Shown here: positions 49,662 to 58,706 of the stretch, one piece after another
Numbering within the stretch: position 1 is the stretch's first letter
Layout: the number at the start of each line of letters is the position of its first letter
DNA from: Nocardia nova NBRC 15556
Lineage (GTDB): Bacteria > Actinomycetota > Actinomycetes > Mycobacteriales > Mycobacteriaceae
Assembly (NCBI RefSeq): GCF_001613005.1
Contig: NZ_BDBN01000062.1
Location: forward strand, 1 to 62,319
Length of the DNA stretch: 62,319 bases
Direction of reading: 5' to 3'
Made by a program: the position numbers and the translations under genes
The notes under the pieces: generated by a model
Told to the model about the DNA's origin: nothing
Seen by the model: only the letters and a program-made list of their open reading frames with translations
Databases searched by the model: none

Positions 49662-50809
49662 TGTGCGATTCCGCACGGTTCCTGCGTCATACGGGCATAG
49701 GCCGCGACCGCGGCCGCGCGACTCGAGGTTCCGAGCTTCTTCGAGATCTGCTTCAGGTGCGACTTGACGGTCGCCTCGGAAACCGTGAGGTTACGGGCGA
49801 TCTGCATATTCGTGGCACCGGTTGCCAAGTGAGTGAGGACCTCGCGCTCCCGGAAGGTCAGCGACGCGGTGCCCGTGGGTGCCGGATGCGGCCGCCGTGC
49901 CGGCCGGGGCGCGGCGGCGGGCGGCAAGGGTGAGGTCCACGCGAAGGTGTCGTCGGAACTGTCGAACATGGCCACCACCTCGGCATAGGTGTCGGCGGCA
50001 CGTTTGAACTGTTTGGCCATGTGGTCGGCCAGGCACGCACTCTCGAACACCGTCGACAGACATTCGGCGAACGCGCCGAGCAATTCGAGTCCGTCGTCGG
50101 ACAGACTGTTCGGATCGTCGGGACGGTCCGCGTGCAGCATCCCGATGGTTCTGCCCCGCACCGTAATCGGGGCCGCGACATAGGCGCGGGTCTGGGCGGC
50201 GTCGACGATCTGCTTGTATGTCCGCTTGTCCGAGGCCGGGTCGGGGACCAGAGCGACGGTTCGCCGCCGGACCAGCAGTTCCGTCTCGAGTGGTGCGTCC
50301 GACAGGGGAATTCGCGCACCGTCCACGAACTGCTCGAACGCGACGGACTCGGCGGTGCGCTCTTCGATGTGCAGGTGCTGGGGCAGCCAGACCGAACCAC
50401 TGATTGTCGAGACCATCGCCCGGCCCAACGACAGGTCGCGGCACATCTGCGCGGGCACCGTGTCGATCAGCTGCCGAGGCGACAATCCGGCCAGCGCGCC
50501 GATGCTGTCACGGATCTCGGAGAGCGAGGACAGTTGTTGCGCCAGAGCGGTTTCCAGCTCGGCATGGTGTAACCGGTACAGCGTCGACAGCACTTCGCAG
50601 GCCTCGGTGCGACGAGGGGAGCTGGTTTCGCTGCTGGTGATCAGGTCCAGCAGGCGCGTGCGCAGGGAGGTGAGCGGTGCGTCGGGTGGGGCCGAGGCAC
50701 CGACAGCGGATTCCGCTCCGATGAGATCGTTCGCGTGCTGGAATACATCCCTCATCGCTTCGGCGAACGGTCCGTCCACGGCCGAAGTCCAAGATGCAGT
50801 TGGAACCAC
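49658..50809 (-). CDS. GAF-domain LuxR-family regulator (first of a pair)
   Basis: From a GTG at 50809 with AAGGAGG five bases upstream, the protein has 383 residues. A helical N-terminus leads into a GAF-like domain (LIDTVPAQMCRDLSLGRAMV, RAYVAAPITVRGRTIGMLHA, LELLGAFAECLSTVFESACL) and ends in a LuxR helix-turn-helix (SLTFREREVLTHLATGATNM, QIARNLTVSEATVKSHLKQI). It is divergent from the alcohol/aldehyde dehydrogenase genes, which are natural targets. Inverted repeats at 50851-50874 lie at its own promoter, suggesting autoregulation or control by another regulator. Confidence 0.9.
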   Translation of the reverse strand: MVPTASWTSAVDGPFAEAMRDVFQHANDLIGAESAVGASAPPDAPLTSLRTRLLDLITSSETSSPRRTEACEVLSTLYRLHHAELETALAQQLSSLSEIRDSIGALAGLSPRQLIDTVPAQMCRDLSLGRAMVSTISGSVWLPQHLHIEERTAESVAFEQFVDGARIPLSDAPLETELLVRRRTVALVPDPASDKRTYKQIVDAAQTRAYVAAPITVRGRTIGMLHADRPDDPNSLSDDGLELLGAFAECLSTVFESACLADHMAKQFKRAADTYAEVVAMFDSSDDTFAWTSPLPPAAAPRPARRPHPAPTGTASLTFREREVLTHLATGATNMQIARNLTVSEATVKSHLKQISKKLGTSSRAAAVAAYARMTQEPCGIAQ

Positions 50810-50850
50810 AGAGGCCTCCTTGCGCACCCCTCGGGTCGGCGATGACCCTA

Positions 50851-50874
50851 TAACCACTGAATGGTTAGACCATA
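50851..50874. promoter_or_regulatory. Overlapping inverted repeats at the GAF-LuxR promoter
   Basis: TAACCA-CTGAA-TGGTTA (50851-50867) and ATGGT-TAG-ACCAT (50861-50873) overlap. Read on the minus strand, 50871-50858 gives GGTCTAACCATTCA, matching GGTCTGACCATACA at 44623-44636 in 12 of 14 bases. In both places a TATAG -10-like box follows. The site is 42-65 bases upstream of the regulator start. Confidence 0.6.
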
Positions 50875-50949
50875 AAACAACCCAGCTGTGACGTCAAACA
50901 CACGTGCTGTTCACATTTGCTGGGCGGAATCCGACCCGATGCACGGATT

Positions 50950-50967
50950 CTCCCCCTGAAGGGGGAG
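50950..50967. promoter_or_regulatory. Perfect CTCCCCC/GGGGGAG hairpin upstream of the alcohol dehydrogenase
   Basis: CTCCCCC and GGGGGAG flank a TGAA loop, a perfect 7-base inverted repeat about 100 bases upstream of the dehydrogenase start. It is either an activator/repressor site for the GAF-LuxR proteins or a structured leader element. Confidence 0.45.
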
Positions 50968-51068
50968 CGGCGGGGGGTATTCGAGTGATTTACCGTCTGA
51001 ACTGCGGTTTTTCCCACTGTGTGCTTCCTAACATCGGTCCGAACATCGACATCGTCAGGGAGTAGGAC

Positions 51069-52172
51069 ATGGAAATCAAGGCCGCTGTGCTGGGTGGGGT
51101 AGGCGAAAAATTCAGCGTCGAGACAGTCGAACTCGGTGCCCCCGCTGCCGACGAGGTGGTCGTCGAGATCGTCGGCGTCGGCATCTGTCATACCGATCTC
51201 GCCATCCGGGAAGGCCACCTGCCGTTCCCGCTTCCCGGTGTTGTCGGACACGAAGGCAGCGGAACCGTGGTCGCGGTCGGCGCGGAAGTCAGCTCGGTCG
51301 CTGTCGGCGATGCGGTCGCCGTCAGTTTCAACAGCTGCGGTTCCTGCGCGCAGTGCGACCGCGGAGCGCCGGCCTACTGCGTGAACTTCATGGCATACAA
51401 CTTCGGCGGCGTGCGGCCGGACGGTTCCTCCGCGTTGGCGCAAGACGGAAAGACGTTGGGTTCCAACTTCTTCGGCCAGTCCTCGCTGGCGACGCACGCG
51501 GTGGCGCATGAGCGCAATGTGGTGAAGTTGCCGGCCGACGCCCCCGTGGAGATCGTCGGACCGCTCGGCTGCGGGATCCAGACCGGTGCGGGCGCGGTCA
51601 TGAATTCACTCGACGTGCAGGCCGGTTCCTCGCTGGTGGTGGCAGGCGGCGGGGCTGTGGGCCTGTCGGCCGTGCTCGCGGCGGTGGTGCGGGAAGCCCG
51701 CGTCATCATCGTCGTCGAACCCCATGAAAGCCGGCGCGAGCTCGCTCTCGATCTCGGTGCCACCCACGCGATCGATCCGAGCGCCGGCCCGGTGGCGGAG
51801 CAGGTCCGCGCCATCGTGCCCGAAGGCGCCGACTATGCGATCGACACGACCGCGATCCCGGACGTGCTGGTGCAGTTGGTGTTGTCACTGGGCGCTCGAG
51901 GCGCCTTGGGGCTGATCGGCGTGCCCTCCAACCCGGAGGCAGCGCTACCGGTCCCACTCATCCCGCTCTTGATTCAGGGCCTCTCGGTCCGCGGCATCAC
52001 CGAGGGCGATGCCGATCCGCACACCTTCATTCCGCAGCTGCTCGACCTGCACCGCCAGGGCAGGTTCCCGTTCGAGAAGCTGATCACCACCATGCCGCTG
52101 GCGCAGATCAACGAGGCGGTCGAAGCGCAGCATCGCGGCGAGGCCGTCAAGGTCGTCCTGACCACCCGTTGA
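51069..52172 (+). CDS. Zinc-dependent alcohol dehydrogenase, aryl/allyl-alcohol type
   Basis: The 367-residue protein is a medium-chain dehydrogenase. Catalytic zinc ligands are in GVGICHTDLAIREGHLPFPL and GVVGHEGSG; structural zinc cysteines are in SFNSCGSCAQCDRGAPAYC; the NAD fold is SLVVAGGGAVGLSAVLAAVV with an acidic VVEPHE after it. The wording resembles benzyl/geraniol-type alcohol dehydrogenases (XylB-like). It is followed after 33 bases by an aldehyde dehydrogenase, so the pair would take an alcohol to an acid. The divergent GAF-LuxR genes are likely regulators. Confidence 0.92.
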   Translation: MEIKAAVLGGVGEKFSVETVELGAPAADEVVVEIVGVGICHTDLAIREGHLPFPLPGVVGHEGSGTVVAVGAEVSSVAVGDAVAVSFNSCGSCAQCDRGAPAYCVNFMAYNFGGVRPDGSSALAQDGKTLGSNFFGQSSLATHAVAHERNVVKLPADAPVEIVGPLGCGIQTGAGAVMNSLDVQAGSSLVVAGGGAVGLSAVLAAVVREARVIIVVEPHESRRELALDLGATHAIDPSAGPVAEQVRAIVPEGADYAIDTTAIPDVLVQLVLSLGARGALGLIGVPSNPEAALPVPLIPLLIQGLSVRGITEGDADPHTFIPQLLDLHRQGRFPFEKLITTMPLAQINEAVEAQHRGEAVKVVLTTR

Positions 52173-52205
52173 TCCGAAATATCAAAGCGCGCAAAGGATT
52201 ACATC

Positions 52206-53651
52206 ATGACTATTGAACGCGATCGTTTCTACGTCGGCGGTACGTGGCGCACCCCGGCGTCGTCGGGGAAGATCTCGGTGATCTCGCCCAACACCGAGCA
52301 GGTGATCGGCCAGGTTCCCGACGGCGCACCCAGCGATATCGACGCCGCCATCGCCGCGGCACGGGCGGCATTCGATGATCCCCGTGGATGGTCGCATTGG
52401 GCGCCGGCGCAGCGGGCCGACGCCATGGATCGCCTGGCCGACGCCCTCGACAAGCGCGTACCGGACATGGTCCAGGCAGTCAGTTCGCAGAACGGCATGC
52501 CGGTCGCGGTGTCGGAGAAGTTGGAGGCGGTATTCCCGCAGCTGCTGCTGCGCTACTACGCGGGCATGCTGCGGGAGGCATCGTTCGAGGAGACCCGCCC
52601 CGGGCTGCTCGGCGGATCGACCCTCGTGGGCCGCGCCCCGATCGGTGTCGTGGGCGCCATCGTCCCGTGGAATTTCCCGCAGGCGCTGGCCGCGTTCAAA
52701 TACGCGCCCGGATTGGCCGCCGGATGCACCTTCGTCATCAAGCCGTCACCGGAGACCGTTTTCGACAGTTATGTGCTTGCGGAGGCGGTCGAGGAGGCGG
52801 GCATCCCGGCGGGCGTGATCAATATCGTGCCGGGCGGCCGGGAAGTCGGTGCCTACCTGGTGGAGCACCCGGATATCGACAAGGTGGCGTTCACCGGTTC
52901 GACGGCTGCGGGGCGCAGTATCGCCGAGGCTTGCGGGCGGCTACTGCGGCCGGTGACCCTGGAGCTCGGTGGAAAGTCGGCCGCGATCATCCTCGACGAC
53001 GCGAACCTGGATCTGGCCGCGGTCGGTGAGCAACTGTTCGGCGCCACCCTGCTCAACAACGGGCAGACCTGCTTCCTGGGCACCCGGGTGCTCGCACCGA
53101 AATCGCGGTATCAGGAAATCGTCGACGTATTCACCGCTTTGGCGGGTTCGCTGCAGGTCGGCGATTCACTCGACCCGCAGACTCAGATCGGGCCGATGGC
53201 GAGCGCCCGGCAACGCGAACGCGTGGAGTCCTACATCGCGAAGGGCATCGGCGACGGGGCACGCGTGACCGTCGGTGGTGGCCGGCCCGAGGGGCTCGAT
53301 CGCGGCTGGTTCGTGCAGCCCACGATCTTCGCCGATGTGGACAATCGCTCGGCGATCGCCCAGGAGGAGATCTTCGGCCCGGTGCTGTCGCTGATCCCCT
53401 ACGAGGGCGACGACGACGCGATCCGGATCGCGAACGACAGTGCCTACGGGCTGGGTGGCAGCGTCTGGACCGGCGATCACGACCGCGGCGTCGAAGTCGC
53501 GCGACGCGTGAAGTCCGGCACCATCGGCATCAACAACTATCTGCCCGATCCGACCGCGCCTTTCGGCGGCGTGAAGGCCAGTGGGCTCGGACGCGAACTC
53601 GGTCCCGAGGCGCTGTCCGCCTATCTGGAAACGAAGTCGATCTATCTCTGA
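52206..53651 (+). CDS. NAD(P)-dependent aldehyde dehydrogenase
   Basis: The 481-residue protein shows the full set of ALDH motifs: GVVGAIVPWNFPQALAAFKY, the cofactor segment FTGSTAAGRSIAEA, VTLELGGKSAAIILDD with the general-base Glu, the catalytic Cys in NNGQTCFLGTR, EEIFGPVLSLIPY and FGGVKASGLGRELGPE. It oxidises an aldehyde to the acid, probably the product of the preceding alcohol dehydrogenase. Its stop is followed by two hairpins that separate it from the mce operon, so it is not obviously cotranscribed with yrbE. Confidence 0.95.
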   Translation: MTIERDRFYVGGTWRTPASSGKISVISPNTEQVIGQVPDGAPSDIDAAIAAARAAFDDPRGWSHWAPAQRADAMDRLADALDKRVPDMVQAVSSQNGMPVAVSEKLEAVFPQLLLRYYAGMLREASFEETRPGLLGGSTLVGRAPIGVVGAIVPWNFPQALAAFKYAPGLAAGCTFVIKPSPETVFDSYVLAEAVEEAGIPAGVINIVPGGREVGAYLVEHPDIDKVAFTGSTAAGRSIAEACGRLLRPVTLELGGKSAAIILDDANLDLAAVGEQLFGATLLNNGQTCFLGTRVLAPKSRYQEIVDVFTALAGSLQVGDSLDPQTQIGPMASARQRERVESYIAKGIGDGARVTVGGGRPEGLDRGWFVQPTIFADVDNRSAIAQEEIFGPVLSLIPYEGDDDAIRIANDSAYGLGGSVWTGDHDRGVEVARRVKSGTIGINNYLPDPTAPFGGVKASGLGRELGPEALSAYLETKSIYL

Positions 53652-53715
53652 TCGACACGGTGTGCTCGGTCCCTCGAGGGCCGAGTTCCGGGTCGATCGA
53701 AGTCACGCGTGTGAG

Positions 53716-53760
53716 CCGGGGTGGTGGACGTCGGTCGTTCGACGACGATCCACCACCCGG
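53716..53760 (+). terminator. Large hairpin between aldehyde dehydrogenase and yrbE-mce
   Basis: GGTGGTGGA (about 53720-53728) pairs with TCCACCACC (53749-53757), extended by CCGG/CCGG at the base with one bulged G; CGTCG and CGACG pair inside. A smaller hairpin, CTCGGTCCC/GGGCCGAG, precedes it just after the stop. No T-run is present. It marks the boundary before the mce operon. Confidence 0.65.
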
Positions 53761-53823
53761 CCGTGCTCGGCCTCGGTCGGTTGCCGCGTTCGATCGCCCG
53801 CCTATCCGATACGTGAGGAAGAA

Positions 53824-54636
53824 ATGGCCGTAATAGATGGCCGTGCACCTTCGCGCGGCAGAAACAAATTCGCCGCCGAAGTGCTGCGCTTTATGAAGGG
53901 CGGTGCCACCGCGCTCGGCGAATTCTATGCCACCGCCTGGGAAACATTCCGGTGTATGTTCCAGCGGCCGGTGCAGTGGCGCGAATTCATTCATCAGGCG
54001 TGGTTCATCTGCCGGATCTCGATCGCGCCATCGATATTGATGGCGATTCCGTTCTGCGCGATGATCATTTTCGAGATCAATCTCATTCTGGATCAGATCG
54101 GCGGCATCGACCTCAGCGGCAGTGGCGCCGGTGTCGGCGTGATCCGGGAAATGGGCCCCATGACGACGGTACTGGTCGTCGCGGGCGCCGGCGCGACTGC
54201 GATCTGCGCGGACCTGGGCTCGCGGAAGATCCGCGAGGAGCTTGACGCTATCGAGGTGCTGGGCATCGATCCCATTGCGCGACTGGTGGTTCCACGCGTC
54301 GCGGCGGCCGCGGTGGTGGCTGTGTTCCTGAACGGCGTGGTCACCGCGGTCGGCATCACCGGAGGTTACGTCGTCAGCGTCTACGTCCAGGGCGCCACGC
54401 CCGGACAGTTCGTGAACAGCCTGTCGCTGCTGACCGGTCTCGGCGACTTCGTCGTCGGCGAGATCAAGGCCGGTGTTTTCGGCCTGCTGGCCGGCCTGGT
54501 CGGTTGTCACCTCGGAATGCGGGCGAAGGGCGGATCCAAAGGTGTCGGCGAGGCAGTCAACCAAACCGTTGTCGTGAGTTTCGTCCTGCTCTTCCTCACG
54601 AATTCGATCATCACGACTATTTCCCTGCAGGCGTAG
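53824..54636 (+). CDS. yrbEA: YrbEA-type MCE transporter permease
   Basis: The 270-residue protein starts at 53824 after GAGGAAG. It is a MlaE-family permease with five or six membrane segments and the conserved cytoplasmic coupling loop GSRKIREELDAIEVLGIDPI, which resembles the EExDALxxxG motif for ATPase contact. AIPFCAMIIFEINLILDQIG and GVIREMGPMTTVLVVAGAGA are typical of YrbE. With YrbEB it forms the inner-membrane channel of an Mce lipid importer; the ATPase (MceG) is usually encoded elsewhere and is not in this window. It is the first gene of the operon. Confidence 0.95.
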   Translation: MAVIDGRAPSRGRNKFAAEVLRFMKGGATALGEFYATAWETFRCMFQRPVQWREFIHQAWFICRISIAPSILMAIPFCAMIIFEINLILDQIGGIDLSGSGAGVGVIREMGPMTTVLVVAGAGATAICADLGSRKIREELDAIEVLGIDPIARLVVPRVAAAAVVAVFLNGVVTAVGITGGYVVSVYVQGATPGQFVNSLSLLTGLGDFVVGEIKAGVFGLLAGLVGCHLGMRAKGGSKGVGEAVNQTVVVSFVLLFLTNSIITTISLQA

Positions 54637-54645
54637 GAGGCTCGG

Positions 54646-55479
54646 GTGGCAACCAAAATTGCCGGTGTCGCGAACGCACCGGTCGACAGTCTCGCCGATC
54701 TCGGCGGGCAACTGAAGTTCTACGGGCGCAGCATCTCCTACGCCCCCCATACATTCCGGCAATACCGGGGCGAAGTGCTGAAACTCATTGCCGCGGTGAG
54801 TATGGGGACTGGCGCGCTGGCGCGGGTCGGCGGCACGATGGTCATTCTCGGGTTCATGGCGATGGCCGGCGCGTACGAGGTCGGTCAGCAGGGCGATACG
54901 TCGCTGGGCCGGATCGGCATCGGGGCGCTTTCCGGATTCGTCTCCGCATTCTTCAACACCCGCGAAGCGGTACCGCTGATGACCGCGTTCACCCTGATCG
55001 CCACCGTCGGCGCCGGATTCACCGCCGAACTGGGCGCGATGCGGGTCAGTGAGGAAATCGACGCACTGGAAGTGATGTCGGTGCCGCCGATTTCGTTCCT
55101 GGTGACCACGCGACTGATCGCCGGTGTCATCGCAGTGATCCCGCTGTACGCGATCGCGCTGATCATGGGATATTTCTCCACCCGCGCCGTAACCCTCGTC
55201 TTCACCGACCAGACCAGCGGAACCTACGACCACTACTTCAAGGAATTCCTGATTCCGGCGGATGTCTGGTGGTCGCTGTTCAAGGTCATCGTCATGGCGA
55301 TCGTGGTCATGTGCGTCACCTGCTACTACGGATTTCACGCCTCGGGCGGTCCGGCCGGCGTCGGCGTCGCCGTGGGTCGGGCGGTCCGGACCTCGCTGAT
55401 CGCGGTGATGGTGATCGACCTGTTGGTGGGCATCGCAGTATTCGGCGGTCCCAGTTCCGGCGCGCACATTTCGGGGTGA
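54646..55479 (+). CDS. yrbEB: YrbEB-type MCE transporter permease
   Basis: The 277-residue protein starts at a GTG at 54646 behind AGGAGG, nine bases after yrbEA. It shows GRSISYAPHTFRQYRGEVLK, AAVSMGTGALARVGGTMVIL and the coupling loop AMRVSEEIDALEVMSVPPIS with EEIDAL. It is the second permease subunit of the Mce complex. The order yrbEA-yrbEB-mceA-F is the standard actinobacterial arrangement. Confidence 0.95.
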   Translation: MATKIAGVANAPVDSLADLGGQLKFYGRSISYAPHTFRQYRGEVLKLIAAVSMGTGALARVGGTMVILGFMAMAGAYEVGQQGDTSLGRIGIGALSGFVSAFFNTREAVPLMTAFTLIATVGAGFTAELGAMRVSEEIDALEVMSVPPISFLVTTRLIAGVIAVIPLYAIALIMGYFSTRAVTLVFTDQTSGTYDHYFKEFLIPADVWWSLFKVIVMAIVVMCVTCYYGFHASGGPAGVGVAVGRAVRTSLIAVMVIDLLVGIAVFGGPSSGAHISG

Positions 55480-55486
55480 CGACGAT

Positions 55487-56656
55487 ATGACGAACACACC
55501 CAACCGATCCCGCGTGCACGACGCCGGCGTCGGTGTCGCGATGATCGCCCTCCTGCTGGCACTGACGGCATTGGCGGTCGCGGTGTACAAGGACGCGTTC
55601 ACCTCCACGGCGAAGGTGTCCATCCGAACCGGCAGGACCGGCTTGATGATGGACGTCGGCTCCCAGGTGGAAATGAGCGGCAAGGTAGTCGGTCGCGTGA
55701 CCGCAGTGTCCTTTCACGACAGCAGTGCCACCATCGACATGGCGGTCCGGTCGGACCAACTGAAATGGATACCCGCGAACGTGGGTGCCGATCTCAGCAC
55801 CTCGACATTGTTCGGCCGCAAATACGTTTCCCTGGTCCGTCCCACCGATCCGTCGCCGAAACGGCTGGCCGACGGCGCGGTCATCGATGCGCGGCAGGTG
55901 ACCGTCGAATTCCAGGACGTCCTCGGCAAACTGATGGGTGTTCTGCAACAGGTCGACCCCGCACAGGTCGACACCGTGCTGACGCAGAGCGCGACCGCGG
56001 TGCGTAGTCGCGGAGGCGGACTCGGCGAGAGCCTGCAAACCCTGTCGGCGTACCTGCGTGAATTCAACGGCACCATGCCGACATTGCAGCGCGACATTCC
56101 CAAACTGGCCGACAATGCCGACACCCTGTCCGGACTGGCGCCCGACCTGCTCGCGGTCTTGGACAACGCGAGCGTGACCGGGCAGACACTGACCGACAAG
56201 CAGTCGATGCTGGCGGCATTCCTGATGAGTTTCACCGGACTGGGCAATGTCGGAACCACCTTCTTCGATGCCGCCGGCAGGCCGTTGCCCGGAGCCGTCG
56301 ACGCGCTCGATCCGGTGACCGGCGTGCTGGCCGACTACTCGCCGGAGTACCAGTGCCTGCTGTCGGGGCTCGTGCAGTCCGACGCCTATTTGAAGCGCAC
56401 GCTGGGCGGTGCCCGGCCGGGCCTCAACATTCTGGGAACGGTCCCCATGGGCGACCCGCCCTATACGCAACAGAATTTGCCACATATCGGTGGGGTGTCG
56501 AATCCGCCGAGTTGCTACGGATCCCATGACGGAGTGACGGGGGCCGATCCGGGCCACACCGATTTCGACGACGGCAGCCGAGCCTATGAGACCCCCGCCC
56601 ATCCTTCTCCCTCGGCCGCGAATATCGCCGAACTACTGCTTGGACGGACGAAATGA
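55487..56656 (+). CDS. mceA: MceA family protein
   Basis: The 389-residue protein has an N-terminal membrane segment (about 13-34, ALLLALTALAVAVYKDAF) and the MCE domain that follows, with GLMMDVGSQVEMSGKVVGRV and STSTLFGRKYVSLVRPTDPS. A helical region of about 150 residues and a proline-rich end with cysteines (SPEYQCLLSGL, NPPSCYGSHD) complete it. Mce A-F proteins assemble as a heterohexamer forming a periplasmic lipid channel. It begins seven bases after yrbEB and overlaps mceB by four bases (ATGA). Confidence 0.93.
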   Translation: MTNTPNRSRVHDAGVGVAMIALLLALTALAVAVYKDAFTSTAKVSIRTGRTGLMMDVGSQVEMSGKVVGRVTAVSFHDSSATIDMAVRSDQLKWIPANVGADLSTSTLFGRKYVSLVRPTDPSPKRLADGAVIDARQVTVEFQDVLGKLMGVLQQVDPAQVDTVLTQSATAVRSRGGGLGESLQTLSAYLREFNGTMPTLQRDIPKLADNADTLSGLAPDLLAVLDNASVTGQTLTDKQSMLAAFLMSFTGLGNVGTTFFDAAGRPLPGAVDALDPVTGVLADYSPEYQCLLSGLVQSDAYLKRTLGGARPGLNILGTVPMGDPPYTQQNLPHIGGVSNPPSCYGSHDGVTGADPGHTDFDDGSRAYETPAHPSPSAANIAELLLGRTK

Positions 56657-57666
56657 CCATACGTGGACCACTGATCAAGCTTCTCGTATTCGTCGTCGTC
56701 ACGACCCTCGCCGGTTTTCTCGTCGCCTCCACCGTCGGCAATATCCGATTCACTCCGGCGACCTCGTACAGCGCCGTATTCACGGACGCGTCGGGTCTGA
56801 AGGTGGGCGACGATGTGAAGGTGGCCGGAATCCCGGTAGGGAAGGTCCATTCGGTCGAATTGACCGGACCGCGGGAAGCGCTGGTGAAATTCGACGTGGA
56901 TTCCCAGCGGCCGCTGACCACCGCGACGAAGCTGCAGATCCGGTACAAGAACCTCATCTCCGACCGCTATCTGGAGCTGACCGACAGTTCACCGTCGGCG
57001 CCGGCGCTGGCGGCCGGTGCCGTGATCCCCGTGAGCCGGACCGGCGCGGGACTGCAAATGGATCAGCTGGTCAACGGATTCCGCCCCCTGCTACAAGGAT
57101 TGGATCCCGATGCCGCCAACCGGCTGACCGCCTCGCTGGTCGAGGTCATCAACGGCCGGTCGGACAAGATCGCCGATATCGTGCGGCAGGTCGCGACGCT
57201 GAGCGGCACGCTCGCCGATAAGGACCGGGCGATCGGGGCGATCATCACCAACCTCGGCGCGGTGATGAACACCGCCGACCAACGCGGGCAGGATCTGTCC
57301 GCCGCGGTGACCAATCTGCAGAAGTTGGTCAGCGGTCTTAACGAGGACCAGGCGACGGTCACCGGCGCGGTGGACCAGCTCGACGGTGCGACTTCCACAC
57401 TCAGCAGCGTTCTCGCCGAAGCGCGCGCGCCGCTGGCCGCCGATATCACACAACTGGGGCGTACGGCGGCCAATCTCAACGCTGAGACCGACAGTTTGAA
57501 CGCGTTGCTCAGCGGACTGCCGCACGCGTACCAAAAGATCTCTCGTGCAAGCAGTTACGGCAACTTCGTGAACTTCTTCGTATGTGGTTTGGCCATCCGG
57601 TACCCCGGTCCGCAAGGGGGCGCCGATACGCCGATGGTCGTAGCCCCGGCAGACAGGTGCAAATAA
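56653..57666 (+). CDS. mceB: MceB family protein
   Basis: The 337-residue protein begins MTIRGPLIKLLVFVVVTTLA, a membrane anchor, followed by the MCE domain (SAVFTDASGLKVGDDVKVAG, IPVGKVHSVELTG, LQIRYKNLISDRYLELTDSS). A long helical region with a coiled-coil look (about 120-310) and a short C-terminus follow. Its ATG overlaps the mceA stop and its own stop overlaps the mceC start by one base (TAATG), so the genes are translationally coupled. Confidence 0.93.
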   Translation: MTIRGPLIKLLVFVVVTTLAGFLVASTVGNIRFTPATSYSAVFTDASGLKVGDDVKVAGIPVGKVHSVELTGPREALVKFDVDSQRPLTTATKLQIRYKNLISDRYLELTDSSPSAPALAAGAVIPVSRTGAGLQMDQLVNGFRPLLQGLDPDAANRLTASLVEVINGRSDKIADIVRQVATLSGTLADKDRAIGAIITNLGAVMNTADQRGQDLSAAVTNLQKLVSGLNEDQATVTGAVDQLDGATSTLSSVLAEARAPLAADITQLGRTAANLNAETDSLNALLSGLPHAYQKISRASSYGNFVNFFVCGLAIRYPGPQGGADTPMVVAPADRCK

Positions 57667-58706
57667 TGGGTCGGATCGCGGAGCGGGCACTGAAATGGAA
57701 ATGGCGCGGACGGTTGCCGATGCGGGAACGCAATCGCGTGCGCGTGGGCGTCGTCGGCACACTGCTGGTGGTCATCGTGCTCGCGGTCGTCTTCGAGTAC
57801 CGGTCCATTCCAGGCGTCAGTGACAATTCGAACTATCGCGCCGAGTTCGCCGATGCCAGCGGTTTGGCGGTCAAGGACGACGTGCAGGTCGCCGGCGTGG
57901 TGGTCGGCCGGGTGAAGAGCGTCGAGCTGTCGGGTGACCGGGTGGAAGTCGAATTCACCGCCGATACCCATGGTGTGCGGCTCGGCGCCGACACCCGGGC
58001 GGTGATCCGGGTCGGCACGCTGCTGGGCAAGCGCTATATCGAACTCGCCCCCGAGGGACCGGGAACCCTCGCGGGTGGAGCGACTATTCCGTTGCAGCGC
58101 ACCACATCCGGCTACGACATCTCCCGGTCGCTCGCGGAGGTGTCCGATACGGTGGCGAAGACCGACACGACGCGCCTCAGCGATGCGTTGAATCAGGCCG
58201 GCGCGTTGTTGAAGACGGTGTCGCCCGACCTGGAATCGTCATTGACCGGCATAACCCGGCTGTCGAACACGGTCGCGAGCCGTGACCAGGCGATCGACGA
58301 TCTGCTGGCTCATGCCAACGGCGTCAGCGGAATTCTCTCGCAGCGAAACGAACAGTTCGCACTCCTGCTGGCCGACGGCCGATCCCTGTTCGGTGCGCTG
58401 AACACCCGGGCGGACGAAATCCACCGGGTTCTGGTGCAGGCGAAAAGCGTCTTCGACGAACTGAGTGCGCTCGCCCAGGAGAACACCGCGAGTATCGGGC
58501 CCACACTGACCGAATTAAGCACGACAGTGGAGACCTTGAACAAGAACTACAAGAACGTCAGTGATTCGATCTCCGGCCTGCGGACGTTCGTGACCCAGCT
58601 CAGTGACGTCGTCGCCAGTGGCCCCTTCTTCAATGTGCTGCTGGACAACATCACCCCGGCGACGTTGAACAATCCACAGCCCAGCAATTCCGGAGGCCCG
58701 CGATGA
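57666..58706 (+). CDS. mceC: MceC family protein
   Basis: The 346-residue protein has a basic N-terminus and a membrane anchor at about 27-45 (VGVVGTLLVVIVLAVVFEYR). The MCE domain follows (YRAEFADASGLAVKDDVQVA, GVVVGRVKSVELSG, GTLLGKRYIELAPEGPG) and then a long helical region up to the end. It lacks the very long proline-rich tail that many MceC proteins carry, ending soon after NPQPSNSGGPR. It overlaps mceD by four bases. Confidence 0.9.
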   Translation: MGRIAERALKWKWRGRLPMRERNRVRVGVVGTLLVVIVLAVVFEYRSIPGVSDNSNYRAEFADASGLAVKDDVQVAGVVVGRVKSVELSGDRVEVEFTADTHGVRLGADTRAVIRVGTLLGKRYIELAPEGPGTLAGGATIPLQRTTSGYDISRSLAEVSDTVAKTDTTRLSDALNQAGALLKTVSPDLESSLTGITRLSNTVASRDQAIDDLLAHANGVSGILSQRNEQFALLLADGRSLFGALNTRADEIHRVLVQAKSVFDELSALAQENTASIGPTLTELSTTVETLNKNYKNVSDSISGLRTFVTQLSDVVASGPFFNVLLDNITPATLNNPQPSNSGGPR

